Positions 45,643 through 54,199 of a stretch of 64,000 nucleotides of DNA are shown piece by piece; the stretch's first letter is position 1, and every line of letters begins with the position of its first letter. A model generated the notes under the pieces. It ran no database searches. It was not told the DNA's origin and worked only from the letters and a program-made list of their open reading frames with translations. The DNA comes from Streptomyces sp. V4I2 (GTDB taxonomy: Bacteria > Actinomycetota > Actinomycetes > Streptomycetales > Streptomycetaceae): NCBI RefSeq assembly GCF_030817655.1, contig NZ_JAUSZM010000003.1, forward strand, positions 10,416,001 to 10,480,000, written 5' to 3'. The position numbers and the translations under genes were made by a program.

Positions 45643-47019
45643 TTACGACGCCCGTGCCAGGCGCACGATCGCCGCAATCGACTGGTCGACGTCGGCCTCC
45701 GTCGTGGCGTGGCCGGACACTGAGATGCGCATCAGGCGCCGGCCGCGCCAGGTGGTGGCGCCCACCCAGCAGGTGCCGTCATTCTGCGCTGCCTGCACGA
45801 CCTGGTCGGTGCGGGCGTCGTCGCCGAAACTGACGAGGACTTGGTTGAGCGTCACGTCGTTGACCACCTCGAAGCCCGCATCGGACAGGCCGCTGGCGAA
45901 GCGGCGGGCGAGAGAGCAGCAGCGGTCAACGAGTTCGGCGACGCCGTCACGGCCGAGTTCGCGCAGCGCTGCCCAGGTGGCGAATCCGCGTGCGCGGCGG
46001 GAGGACTCGGCGGTGTAGTCGGCGCCGCCGGCCGGGGTGCCGTCGGCGCTGGTGAGGTAGGAGGCGGTGTACGACAGGGCGCCAGCGTGGACGGCGGGTC
46101 GGGAGCAGAAGGCGTAGCCGCAGTCGTAGGGCACGTTCAGCCACTTGTGGCCGTCGCAGGCCCAGGAGTCGGCCAACTCGACGCCGTCGACGAGGGGGCG
46201 GGTCGCCGGGCTCGCGGCGGCCCACAGGCCGAAGGCGCCGTCGACGTGCAGCCAGCCGCCGTGGGCGTGGGTGAGGTCGCAGGCGGTACGGAGGTCGTCG
46301 CAGGCGCCGGTGTTCACGTTGCCCGCCTGGGTGCAGACGATCGTCGGCGTGTCCGGGTCGGACGCCAGCACACGGCGCAAGTCGTCGGTGTCGAGGGCGC
46401 CGCGTCCATCGGTTCGGACCGACTCCAGACAGTCGGTGCCGAGGCCGAGCAGCCGCAGCGAGCGGTCGATAGTGGCGTGGCGCTCCGCGCCCGCGACCAC
46501 CCGCAGGCGTGGGGCGCCGCCCAGCCCTTTGTGTCCGACGTCCCAGCCGGCCTCGGTGAGTAGGTGCTGCCGGGCTGCCGCAAGGCCTGCTGTGTTGGCT
46601 GCCTGTCCGCCGGTGACGAACCCGGTGGACGCCGTGGCGGGGATGCCGAGCAGGTCCTTGAGCCAGCCGCCCGCCGCCTCCTCCGCGGCGAGGGCGGCGG
46701 GCGAGAGCGCGGCGTTGAAGGCGTTCTGGTCCCACCCGGCGACGAGGATCTCCGCGGCGGTGGCCGCGGGCAGCGCCCCGCCGACGACGAACCCGAAGAA
46801 CCTCGGCCCCGCGGTGGCGACGAGTCCGGTCTCGGCAGCGGCCACCAACTCGTTGACCACCGTAAGCGAGTCGGCAGGCGAGCGGTTCAAGGGGCGGGAG
46901 AACGCGGCGCGCAGGGCTGTGTAGTCGACGGGGCGTGCCACCGGCCGCTCGGGCAGCGAGCGGCGGTAGGCCGCGGCGTGCTCGGCGGCGTGATGGAAGA
47001 TCTTGGTCAGCTCGTCCAT
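45643..47019 (-). CDS. PLP-dependent decarboxylase, group II (458 aa)
   Basis: Aromatic-L-amino-acid/glutamate decarboxylase superfamily. Visible are FVTGGQAANTAGLAAARQHL (cofactor phosphate region), HVDGAFGLWAAASP with the Asp that contacts PLP nitrogen, and the Schiff-base Lys in SWACDGHKWLNVPYDCG. Length and domain order are normal. ATG 47019. The substrate amino acid is not predictable by eye. No obvious pathway partner adjoins it; its neighbours are IS remnants. Confidence 0.92.
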   Translation of the reverse strand: MDELTKIFHHAAEHAAAYRRSLPERPVARPVDYTALRAAFSRPLNRSPADSLTVVNELVAAAETGLVATAGPRFFGFVVGGALPAATAAEILVAGWDQNAFNAALSPAALAAEEAAGGWLKDLLGIPATASTGFVTGGQAANTAGLAAARQHLLTEAGWDVGHKGLGGAPRLRVVAGAERHATIDRSLRLLGLGTDCLESVRTDGRGALDTDDLRRVLASDPDTPTIVCTQAGNVNTGACDDLRTACDLTHAHGGWLHVDGAFGLWAAASPATRPLVDGVELADSWACDGHKWLNVPYDCGYAFCSRPAVHAGALSYTASYLTSADGTPAGGADYTAESSRRARGFATWAALRELGRDGVAELVDRCCSLARRFASGLSDAGFEVVNDVTLNQVLVSFGDDARTDQVVQAAQNDGTCWVGATTWRGRRLMRISVSGHATTEADVDQSIAAIVRLARAS

Positions 47020-47154
47020 GGCCGAACCGTAGTCGCCCGTCCGAGCGGTGGGGAACGGCCAATGGGGGGAAGTCCCGGGGCCGCGACCAGGGCCTGGGCG
47101 CGGTCGACCCGCTCAAGTCGGCGCTCACGCGTTCCCCGCCCCGGCGACGCCGCC

Positions 47155-47375
47155 TTCCAGCAAGGCACCATCTCCCAGGGCGTCCAGGCCTTCGGCCTAC
47201 GGAGATCCCGTTACCGCGGACTCGCCAGGACCGACTGCAGCACCACCTCACCGGTGCAGCCGTCAACCTCGCCCGCCTCGACGCCTGGCTCACCGGCAGA
47301 CCGCTCGCCCGCACCCGCGTCTCGCCCTTCGCGGCACTCCGCCCCGCCGGATCAGATCCTGGGGGGCGGAAATGA
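47155..47375 (+). pseudogene. IS1182-family transposase C-terminal remnant
   Basis: GTISQGVQAFGLRRSRYRGL in one frame and, after a one-base loss at GACTGCAG, LQHHLTGAAVNLARLDAWLT and RVSPFAALRPAG in the next. This is the conserved tail of IS1182 transposases. Confidence 0.75.
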
Positions 47376-47412
47376 CCAACAGCGTCCAGGTGGGGCGGGC
47401 CACCGAGCCGTT

Positions 47413-47790
47413 TCAGGTGGTGGTGGGCCAGGCCCGCAACAGGGCGGCGATCTTCCCGGCGGTGCAGGCCGGGTCCAGGAGCAGGTCCTTGAGGTCGATG
47501 GCGTCCTCGCGGGCGGGTTTGACCGTGATTCCGGCGGCCTCGAGGTACATCACGCCGGTGGCCGCGGCGACGGCGAGGTTGGAGCGCTCCAGCCAGCGGC
47601 ACCGGCCCAGCGTGTGCACCAGGGCGGCGGCCTTGGCGTAGGGGCCGTCGTAGACGGCCTGCTCGAACAGCTCGGCCCGGTGGCGGGCCACCGCCGAAAT
47701 GGGAACGCCGTAGTCGTCAGGTGCCGGATCGTTCGCTCCGGCCGCCTCGGCGACCTGCAGGATCCAGGGCACATCGATGTTCAGATCCAT
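47413..47790 (-). CDS. Doc/Fic-type toxin (125 aa)
   Basis: Small Fic-fold protein of the actinobacterial Doc type: IDVPWILQVAEAAGANDPAP, VARHRAELFEQAVYDGPYAK and LERSNLAVAAATGVMYLEAA. The canonical HPFxxGNKR motif is replaced by a region around LGRCRWLERSN, so the activity may differ from AMP or phosphate transfer. Its start overlaps the upstream antitoxin's stop (ATGA type), giving coupled synthesis. Confidence 0.8.
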   Translation of the reverse strand: MDLNIDVPWILQVAEAAGANDPAPDDYGVPISAVARHRAELFEQAVYDGPYAKAAALVHTLGRCRWLERSNLAVAAATGVMYLEAAGITVKPAREDAIDLKDLLLDPACTAGKIAALLRAWPTTT

Positions 47791-48029
47791 CAGGCCGCGC
47801 GTCCTCCCCGCGGTGCCTGCTGGGCGTCCTCGGCTTCGTCGAAGACGCTCTGGTGTTCGGCCAGGAAGCGGGCGGCTGCGTCGACCGCGCGGGCGTGCAG
47901 GCCGCTGGCGTCATCCTGCACGAGCCGGGCGAGGTAGTCGCCGATGCTCAGTCCAAGGTCGGCTGCGCGTTTCTTCGCGAGTTCTGCGACGTCTTCATCC
48001 ACGCGCGCGCCCAACTGTGTCTTCGCCAT
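47790..48029 (-). CDS. Antitoxin, ribbon-helix-helix type (79 aa)
   Basis: KTQLGARVDEDVAELAKKRA, then ADLGLSIGDYLARLVQDDA, a ribbon-helix-helix DNA-binding start, with a C-terminal segment that likely binds the toxin. First gene of the operon. A palindrome lies ten bases upstream. ATG 48029. Confidence 0.82.
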   Translation of the reverse strand: MAKTQLGARVDEDVAELAKKRAADLGLSIGDYLARLVQDDASGLHARAVDAAARFLAEHQSVFDEAEDAQQAPRGGRAA

Positions 48030-48037
48030 ACCAGGAT

Positions 48038-48053
48038 GGTAACAGCCGTTACC
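48038..48053. promoter_or_regulatory. Antitoxin operator palindrome
   Basis: GGTAAC-AGCC-GTTACC, arms of 6 bp with a 4-bp centre, immediately upstream of the toxin-antitoxin operon. It suits a ribbon-helix-helix dimer and autorepression. Confidence 0.65.
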
Positions 48054-48362
48054 ACTCTGGACCGGCGCCAGCGGCGACAGGCGTGCTCTCGTCCGTCGAG
48101 TCGCCGTCGAAGAGGGCGGCGACCAGGCGCTCGCGGTCAGCGGTCAGCACCGATTTTGTCGCGGAGGCGCGCGCCTTGGCCAAGGGGCACGCTTGCCGGT
48201 GGAGATGGTCAGGTCGGCTGGATCTGCTCGACCGATTCGCCGTTCGCCCGGCAGAGCACGGTGGGCAGCATGTCGTCAATGCTCCGCAGTCGAACGCCGC
48301 TGGGCGCAGGCTTCCTGGGGCCTTGAGAGGGCATTTGATCTAGGCGCATTGCCCTGTATGCC
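48054..48362. other. 309-bp gap
   Basis: I see no supportable gene or repeat. It separates the toxin-antitoxin promoter from the end of an IS5 transposase. Confidence 0.4.
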
Positions 48363-48580
48363 CTAGTAGGTTCCTCGCCAGGTTGGTGTGGTCTCGTCCG
48401 TTATGCGTTTGGCGAGGTTGTCGATCGAGGCGATGTGGATCATGGCTTCGGAACTGGCAGTGAGGGTCTCGTAGTCGCGGGCGAGACGGCGGTGCATCAT
48501 GATCCAACCCATACTTCGCTCTACTAAGGGCTGTCCCGTAAATGATCTTTGGTGTGCTGGGTGACCTGCTTGTTCCTGTG

Positions 48581-49350
48581 TCACCCGGCAAGTGCGAGGT
48601 TGTGCATCCGTGCGATGCCGAGCATGGCGTGGTGGACGCCGTCGCCTTTGAGACGGCAGTCGCGGAGGATCTTCCAGGTCTTCATGCGGGCGAAGACGTG
48701 CTCGACGCGGGCGCGGACCTTTCGGTGGGAGGCGTTGTGCTCCTCTTTCCAGGCCGCAATTCGCCCTGGCCGGGTTCGCGGCGGTGCGGAATGACCAGTC
48801 CGGTGCCGCGGTAGCCACCGTCCGCGATGACCGTGGTGCGGCCGACTGCGTCCTTGGCGCCGGACAGCTCCCACGCCTTGCAGTCGTTGCGGTTGCCGGG
48901 CAGCGGGCGGCCGACCGTGACGATCAGCCGGGTGTCGGCGTCGATGACGACCTGGTGGTTGGTGGAGTATCGGTAGTTCTTCGACTGCTCGGCGACCTGA
49001 TGGTCGCGGGTGGGGACCAGGGTGCCGTCCACGATCAGCACGGTGTCCTTGCGGAACCGCTTGCGTTGCTGGAGGGCGAGCGCGGGTCCGAGGTGGTCGA
49101 TGATCCGGTCGGCTGCGGACTTGGACACCCCGAACAGCGGCGCCAGTTGGCGCAGGGTCAGGTTCGTCCGCCAGTACGCGGCGACCAGCAGCACTCGGTC
49201 CTCCAGCGGCAGGCTCCACGGCCGGCCCCTGCGTATCGGATCTGCCCCCTCGCGCCGGAGCGCGGTGATCAGCTTGCCGAACTGACGCGGGCTCAGGCCG
49301 GTGAACGGGGCTATCCAGGACGGCTTTGACGCCGTGATGACACCAGACAC
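48581..49350 (-). pseudogene. Inner IS5-family transposase, frameshifted
   Basis: GTG 49350: SGVITASKPSWIAPFTGLSP, the HTH LTLRQLAPLFGVSKSAADRI, the first Asp region VLIVDGTLVPTRDHQ and second Asp TTVIADGGYRGTGLVIPHRR. Near 48758 one G is missing (GAATTG-CGG), after which AAWKEEHNASHRKVRARVEH with the catalytic Glu and the tail are in the neighbouring frame. No slippery heptamer was seen, so decay or a read error is more likely than programmed shifting. Confidence 0.85.
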
Positions 49351-49470
49351 CGCAAGATCGTCCCATCCGCCCGGAGCCCCGACGTACTGGAGATCGCTGC
49401 CTGCCGGAATCTCGCTGGGCGGTCTCCTCATCGGCCGGTACCGTGCGGGTCAGGATCAGGAGGTGGGCTG

Positions 49471-50019
49471 GTGCGTCCAGTGCTGTTGGTGGATGTGGAC
49501 GGACCGCTGAATCCGTATGCCGCGAAGCCGCATCGACGTCCCGAGGGATACGAGACGCACCGGCTGCTGACGCCGCGCTGGGAGACCGCCGAGCGGCGTC
49601 GGCTGACAGAGTGGGGGCTGCCGAACAAGCCGGTGAAACCGCTGCGTGTGTGGCTCAACCCGAATCACGGCCCGGCGTTGGACGCGCTTCCCTTCGACCT
49701 GGTGTGGGCGACGACGTGGGAGGAAGAAGCCAACGCCTTCGTCGCACCGGTACTGGGATTGCCCGAGCTGCCCTTCATCGCCTGGTCCTCGCCGCGCGCC
49801 GAGCCCGGCGGCGGTGTGTTCTGGAAGACGCCGGAGATCGTCGCGTGGGCCAAAGGCCGGGCGTTCGCTTGGATCGACGACGAGATCACAGAGGCGGATC
49901 GTGCCTGGGTGAACGAGCACCACGACGGTCCCGCGCTACTGCACCGGGTCGACCCCCGATCCGGCCTTGCCAACAACGACTTCGCCGCGCTGACGGCATG
50001 GGCGACCGGCCTGGACTGA
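49471..50019 (+). CDS. HAD-family phosphatase-like protein, IS cargo (182 aa)
   Basis: GTG 49471 with GGAGGTGG. The N-terminus RPVLLVDVDGPLNPYAAKPH carries the DxD nucleophile motif of HAD hydrolases. VWATTWEEEANAF provides motif II (Thr) and AFAWIDDEITEADRAW an acidic motif IV. Motif III Lys may be in FWKTPEIVAWAKG. Length is typical of short HAD proteins. It lies within the ends of an IS5 element, divergent from its transposase. Substrate unknown. Confidence 0.82.
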   Translation: MRPVLLVDVDGPLNPYAAKPHRRPEGYETHRLLTPRWETAERRRLTEWGLPNKPVKPLRVWLNPNHGPALDALPFDLVWATTWEEEANAFVAPVLGLPELPFIAWSSPRAEPGGGVFWKTPEIVAWAKGRAFAWIDDEITEADRAWVNEHHDGPALLHRVDPRSGLANNDFAALTAWATGLD

Positions 50020-50769
50020 TTCCAGGACCAATCGACAGAGTCTGCAGTGCGGTTCCGCACGATCATTACGGGACAGCTCTTACCCAGCGTCTCTTCACGA
50101 CGTGAAATCCGCGCTTATCCGGGTTTCTGTTGACTACTTCGACGTCGATTCCGAGGCGGGCGCCGTGTTCGATGACGGCATTTTTGAAGCCGGTGCCGAC
50201 CCAACTCTTGGAGATGGTTGGGTACTTCTCCTTCGCCTGGTCGAGGAGGCGTATTCCCAGGGCGTTTTCCGAGAGGCTGGCGGCGGTGACGGTCACGGCG
50301 AGGATGAGGCCGATGGTGTCGGTGAGGATGCCGCGTTTCCTGCTGACGATCTTCTTGGCGGCGTCGGTTCCCTGGCTGGTCAGGGGTACGTTGGTGGAGG
50401 TCTTCACGCTCTGGGTGTCGATCACGGAGGCGGTCGGTTCGGGCTTGCGGCCGTCCTTGACGCGGGCCAGGCCGGTCAGGTCGTAGTTGAGCTGGGCGAG
50501 GATTCCCTCGTCGCGCCAGGCGGCGTAGTAGAAGTAGACGGTGCCGTGGCCCGGGAAGTCGTGCGGGAGGTACTTCCAGGGGATTCCGGTGCGGTTGATG
50601 TAGAGGAGTGCGTCGAATACGTCGCGCAGTTCGACTTTGGCCGGCTGTCCCGTCGGCGTTCGAGGCGGGCCTTTCTCCAGGCCGTCAACGTCGGCTCAAT
50701 CAGGGCCCATCGGGCGTCGGACAGGTCGCTGGGTACGGCTTGCGCTCGCTCACGGCGTAGCGTGATCAT

Positions 50770-51253
50770 GAGTACGGCGGAGGGGTGGGTTCCGCTGGAA
50801 CTCGGGCGATTCTGTGGTGTTTTCAAATCAGACGGGTTTTCGGGTATGAAGCCGCAGGAGACGGACAGTCGCGTGCTCGGCCCTGCAGAGTGCGAATAGC
50901 TCCTACCTGGTGAATACACCCAAAGCAGGACATGGGCAAAACTCGCATACCGAAAAAACGCTATGTGAACGCCCACTCAGGACTTCGAGATCAACTCATT
51001 GTCCCTTTGACGTATCCAGTTTAAGCGGCCGCAATTTCATCTGATGCAGCACTGCAGTCGGGCAGCACATCGGAGGTTCTGCCGACCATCGACGCAGGCC
51101 AGGGCCTCAGTTTATGCGGTCCCTTCAATCGGGCAGATCGCTCCCGTAGCCCTTGACGCCGCCACGGACAGGCTTCCTACCTGCACGTTTGCGATCGACT
51201 TACATCTGATGAAAGACCCCTTCGTCTGATGTAAGTGACGGAGAGTGCTTTTG
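50770..51253. other. 484-bp gap upstream of the integrase cassette
   Basis: No gene. It contains an inverted repeat CTTACATC ... GATGTAAG (51199-51206 and 51228-51235) just before the integrase, and CATCTGATG-like motifs at about 51039, 51203 and 51224. These are candidate recombinase-binding or operator sites. GC is lower than in the flanks. Confidence 0.45.
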
Positions 51254-52372
51254 ATGAGCAGGAACAGCCTCGCACCGGGGGCAGCGGGGCTGCATCTGGT
51301 CAGCGATCTGCCGCTGCTGCGGCCCGACGAGCAGGTCTTCACCGCGATGCTGGATGGCTGGCGCAACCAGCAGTTGGCGCGCAACTTGGCTTTCTCCACG
51401 ATCGAGGGCCGGGAGAAGACGGTGCAGGCCTTCGCTCGGCACGCCGACGCCTTCCCATGGACTTGGTCGCCGCAGATGCTCGACGAGTGGATGGGCGATC
51501 TTCGGGCGGTCCGCGGGTTGAAGCGCTCCACGCTGCGCAACAATCAAGGCGCCGTGCGCTCGTTCTGCGAGTTCGCCGTCGACCCCGCCTACAGCTGGGC
51601 TGCGACCTGCGAAGACCGTTTCGGTACCCATCCCATACAGGTCGTGCACGAGTGGAACGCCGCGGTGCACGTGGAGGACGCCGAAGCCGACGCGGCGAAG
51701 AGGCCCTTCACCCAGGACGAGTTGCAGGCGTTCTTCGACTACGCCGACGACCAGGTCACCAAGGTTCGCGGCCGGGGCCGCAAGGGCTGGCTGCCCGCGT
51801 TCCGTGACGCAGTGCTCTTCAAGACCGCGTACGCCTTCGGCCTGCGCCGCAACGAGACCCGGATGCTGGATACGGTCGACTTCGGCCGCAACCCCGAGGG
51901 CTCGGAGTTCGGCGACTACGGCGTCTGCTACATCCGCCACGGCAAGGCGAAGAAGGGATCGCCCCCGAAGCGCCGCAGCGTGCTGACAGTCTGGGACTGG
52001 TCGGCGGAGATCCTCCAGCAGTGGAACGAGGAGGTCCGGCCACTGTTCGCCACTTCCGACGCCGGGGCTCTGTGGCCCTCGGAACGCTCGGCCCGCATCG
52101 GCTTCTCCCAGATGAACACCCGCTTCGCCGCCTACCGGGACGCGCTCGGCCTGGACAAGGGACTGGACTTCCACTCCTTTCGAAGGTCGTACGTGACCCA
52201 CCTGATCGAGGACGGCTGGGACGCCCGGTTCGTCCAGGAGCAAGTCGGTCACGACTACGCGTCCACGACCGCGATCTACACCTGCGTATCCTCCGACTTC
52301 CGCACCCGCACCCTACGCAGAGCGTTGGACGCGACGATGGAGGCCGCGCTGCGGCCGGCAAGGAGAGCCTGA
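51254..52372 (+). CDS. Tyrosine recombinase/integrase (372 aa)
   Basis: ATG 51254 with GGAGAG; a GTG three codons earlier is possible. SAM-like N-terminal domain (TIEGREKTVQAFARHADAFP) and catalytic domain with Arg in AYAFGLRRNETRML, HxxR at His307-Arg310 (FHSFRRSYVTHL), and VGHDYASTTAIYT carrying the His and nucleophile Tyr342. All expected catalytic residues are present, so probably active. Stop TGA overlaps the ATG of the next gene (TGATG), the first joint of a three-gene cassette. Confidence 0.93.
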   Translation: MSRNSLAPGAAGLHLVSDLPLLRPDEQVFTAMLDGWRNQQLARNLAFSTIEGREKTVQAFARHADAFPWTWSPQMLDEWMGDLRAVRGLKRSTLRNNQGAVRSFCEFAVDPAYSWAATCEDRFGTHPIQVVHEWNAAVHVEDAEADAAKRPFTQDELQAFFDYADDQVTKVRGRGRKGWLPAFRDAVLFKTAYAFGLRRNETRMLDTVDFGRNPEGSEFGDYGVCYIRHGKAKKGSPPKRRSVLTVWDWSAEILQQWNEEVRPLFATSDAGALWPSERSARIGFSQMNTRFAAYRDALGLDKGLDFHSFRRSYVTHLIEDGWDARFVQEQVGHDYASTTAIYTCVSSDFRTRTLRRALDATMEAALRPARRA

Positions 52373-52707
52373 TGAAGCGCCAGGTCAGCTACCAGTGGCG
52401 GCTGCGCGAGGTAATGGCCACGCGTGGCATCTTTGTCGCCTCCGACCTGTCGCCGCTACTGGCCGACCGCGGCATCGAGCTGTCCTCGGTCCAGGTCTGG
52501 CGGCTGGTCACCCAGACACCCGAGCGGCTGTCCCTGCCCGTCCTCGCCGCTCTCTGCGACATCCTCGACGTCACTCCCGCCGAGTTGATCGCCACCAAGG
52601 CGGAGAACGCGGCCCCGCGCCGCACCGCCGCCTCCGGCGGCGCCGACGTGGTCGACCTCGCGGCCACGGTCCGGCCCAAGCGGGCCCGCGTCCGCCCGGA
52701 GAAATGA
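52372..52707 (+). CDS. XRE-like HTH protein of the integrase cassette (111 aa)
   Basis: Starts inside the integrase stop (TGATG). The Cro/C1-type HTH is VSYQWRLREVMATRGIFVAS, then GIELSSVQVWRLVTQTPERL and LAALCDILDVTPAELI. A basic tail follows (RPKRARVRPEK). It overlaps the next gene by four bases (ATGA). Likely a DNA-binding or directionality partner of the recombinases, or a repressor of the cassette. Confidence 0.85.
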   Translation: MKRQVSYQWRLREVMATRGIFVASDLSPLLADRGIELSSVQVWRLVTQTPERLSLPVLAALCDILDVTPAELIATKAENAAPRRTAASGGADVVDLAATVRPKRARVRPEK

Positions 52708-54170
52708 GCCGCACTCGGGTCCGGCCCGAAGACCTGTTCTGCGCGCGCTGTCACCGGACCGTCCGTCTCGGAGCCGCCCACTGGCCCGAGGGCTACCTGT
52801 GCTCCGCCTGCTACGACCACGCGCTGGAGACCTATGGGCAGTGCGTCGGCTGCGGTGTCGACCGGCTCACCCCGGGCATCGCACCGCACGGCGGCCGGTG
52901 GTGCACCGATTGCGCGGGCGGCCTGGGCGAATTCCACTGCGAATGCTGCGGCCGAGAGGCCCGCCGCTACCTGCTCGGAGTATGCGGAAACTGCGTCCTG
53001 GCCGAGCGGCTGGAAGAACTCCTGGACGACGGCGCCGGCCGCGTCCGGCCCGAACTCGTACCGTTCTTCGACGAGGTCAGGTCCGCGCCCCGTCCCAAGG
53101 GATGTCTGACCTGGGTTGGCAAGCCACACGTCCAGAAGATCCTGCGCGCCCTCGCCCACGGCGAAGTCCCCCTAACCCACGAGGGATTGAGCACGCTCTC
53201 GCCCTGGCGGTCGGTCGCCCACGTCCGTGACCTGCTCATGCACACCGGCGTCCTGCCGCACCGCGACCGGCACCTCCTGCTGTTCGAACGCCGACTGCCC
53301 GAATGGCTCAATACCATCGAGGACGCCGAACACCGCCAGCTCCTGAACCGCTTCGCCACCTGGCACCTCCTGCGCAAGCTCCGGGCCACCGCCGCCAAGC
53401 GGCTCCTCGGACCCGGAGCCGTCAAAACCGCCCGCACCCAGCTCATCCAGGCAGCCGCCTTCCTCGTCTGGCTCGCCGAACGGGACCGCGTCGTCGGCGA
53501 GTGCACCCAGACCGACCTCGACGCCTGGTTCGCCAAGGACGCCACCGCCCGCCGCGTCGTCCAAGCGTTCCTGCGCTGGAGCATGGACCACCAGGTCATG
53601 CCCCGGTTGAAGGCCCCCACGATCCGCACGGAGAACCCGGCCCCGATCAGCCAGCACCATCGCATCGCCCTGATCCGCAAGATCATGACCAGCGACGATC
53701 TCCCGCTCATGGAACGGATCGCGGCTGCCCTGATCCTCCTCTATGCCCAGCCCGTCCGTCGGCTCGTCCGGCTCACCGTCCACGACGTCCAGCGCGACGG
53801 TGACCAGGTCGCACTCCTCCTGGGTGATCCACCCACACCGGTTCCCGAACCCTTCGCCGACCTACTGTTCGGCTACATACGTGACGGACGCCCGAACCGG
53901 CCAGGCGGCACGCTTCCCGCCAGCGACTGGCTCTTCCCCGGACGCCGGGCTGGACAGCCCGTGGACCCCGCCACCCTCGGCAAGCGACTCACCGCCGCAG
54001 GCGTCCCCACCCTCAACGGCCGGACCGCCACCCTGCGGCAACTCGTCCTTCAGGCACCGCCGTCGGTCGTCGCGGGGATGCTCGGTTACCACACCGTTCA
54101 CGCCGAGGCCGTCGCAGCCCAAGCCGGAGGCACTTGGAAAAAGTACGCCCCCGGTGACCACACTCGATAG
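52704..54170 (+). CDS. Zinc-ribbon / recombinase-like protein of the cassette (488 aa)
   Basis: ATG 52704 overlaps the HTH gene. The first ~100 residues carry about five CxxC-type pairs (FCARCHR, LCSACYD, QCVGCG, WCTDCAG, GVCGNC), probably several zinc ribbons. The remaining ~370 residues have the helical layout of a tyrosine recombinase: a SAM-like part (ARTQLIQAAAFLVWLAERDR) and a C-terminal part with AQPVRRLVRL, ATLRQLVLQAPP and a final TWKKYAPG. The Arg/His/Tyr set looks incomplete, so it may be an architectural partner. Confidence 0.75.
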   Translation: MSRTRVRPEDLFCARCHRTVRLGAAHWPEGYLCSACYDHALETYGQCVGCGVDRLTPGIAPHGGRWCTDCAGGLGEFHCECCGREARRYLLGVCGNCVLAERLEELLDDGAGRVRPELVPFFDEVRSAPRPKGCLTWVGKPHVQKILRALAHGEVPLTHEGLSTLSPWRSVAHVRDLLMHTGVLPHRDRHLLLFERRLPEWLNTIEDAEHRQLLNRFATWHLLRKLRATAAKRLLGPGAVKTARTQLIQAAAFLVWLAERDRVVGECTQTDLDAWFAKDATARRVVQAFLRWSMDHQVMPRLKAPTIRTENPAPISQHHRIALIRKIMTSDDLPLMERIAAALILLYAQPVRRLVRLTVHDVQRDGDQVALLLGDPPTPVPEPFADLLFGYIRDGRPNRPGGTLPASDWLFPGRRAGQPVDPATLGKRLTAAGVPTLNGRTATLRQLVLQAPPSVVAGMLGYHTVHAEAVAAQAGGTWKKYAPGDHTR

Positions 54171-54199
54171 CCACCGATGCCGTCACCGGCCTCAACCCG

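Larger units (their letters stand above)
48527..50080. mobile_element. IS5-family element carrying a HAD gene (1554 bp)
   Basis: Inverted ends AGGGCTGTCCCGTAAATGATC (left, 21 bp region) and AGAGCTGTCCCGTAATGATC (right), with TA duplicated outside (48525-48526 and 50081-50082). Inside are a frameshifted transposase on minus and a HAD-family gene on plus. A truncated relative without that gene's remains is at 19692-21223. Confidence 0.85.
48363..50769 (-). pseudogene. Outer IS5-family transposase, split by a second IS5
   Basis: The N-terminal part starts at ATG 50769 (RAQAVPSDLSDARWALIEPT), shifts frame near 50660, and continues NRTGIPWKYLPHDFPGHGTV ... KRRWV at 50083. The last 55 residues are at 48363-48526 (ERSMGWIMMHRRLARDYETL ... 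AKRITDETTPTW). Joining the parts at the TA duplication gives the family sequence KRRWVVER. The catalytic region is thus disrupted. Confidence 0.85.
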
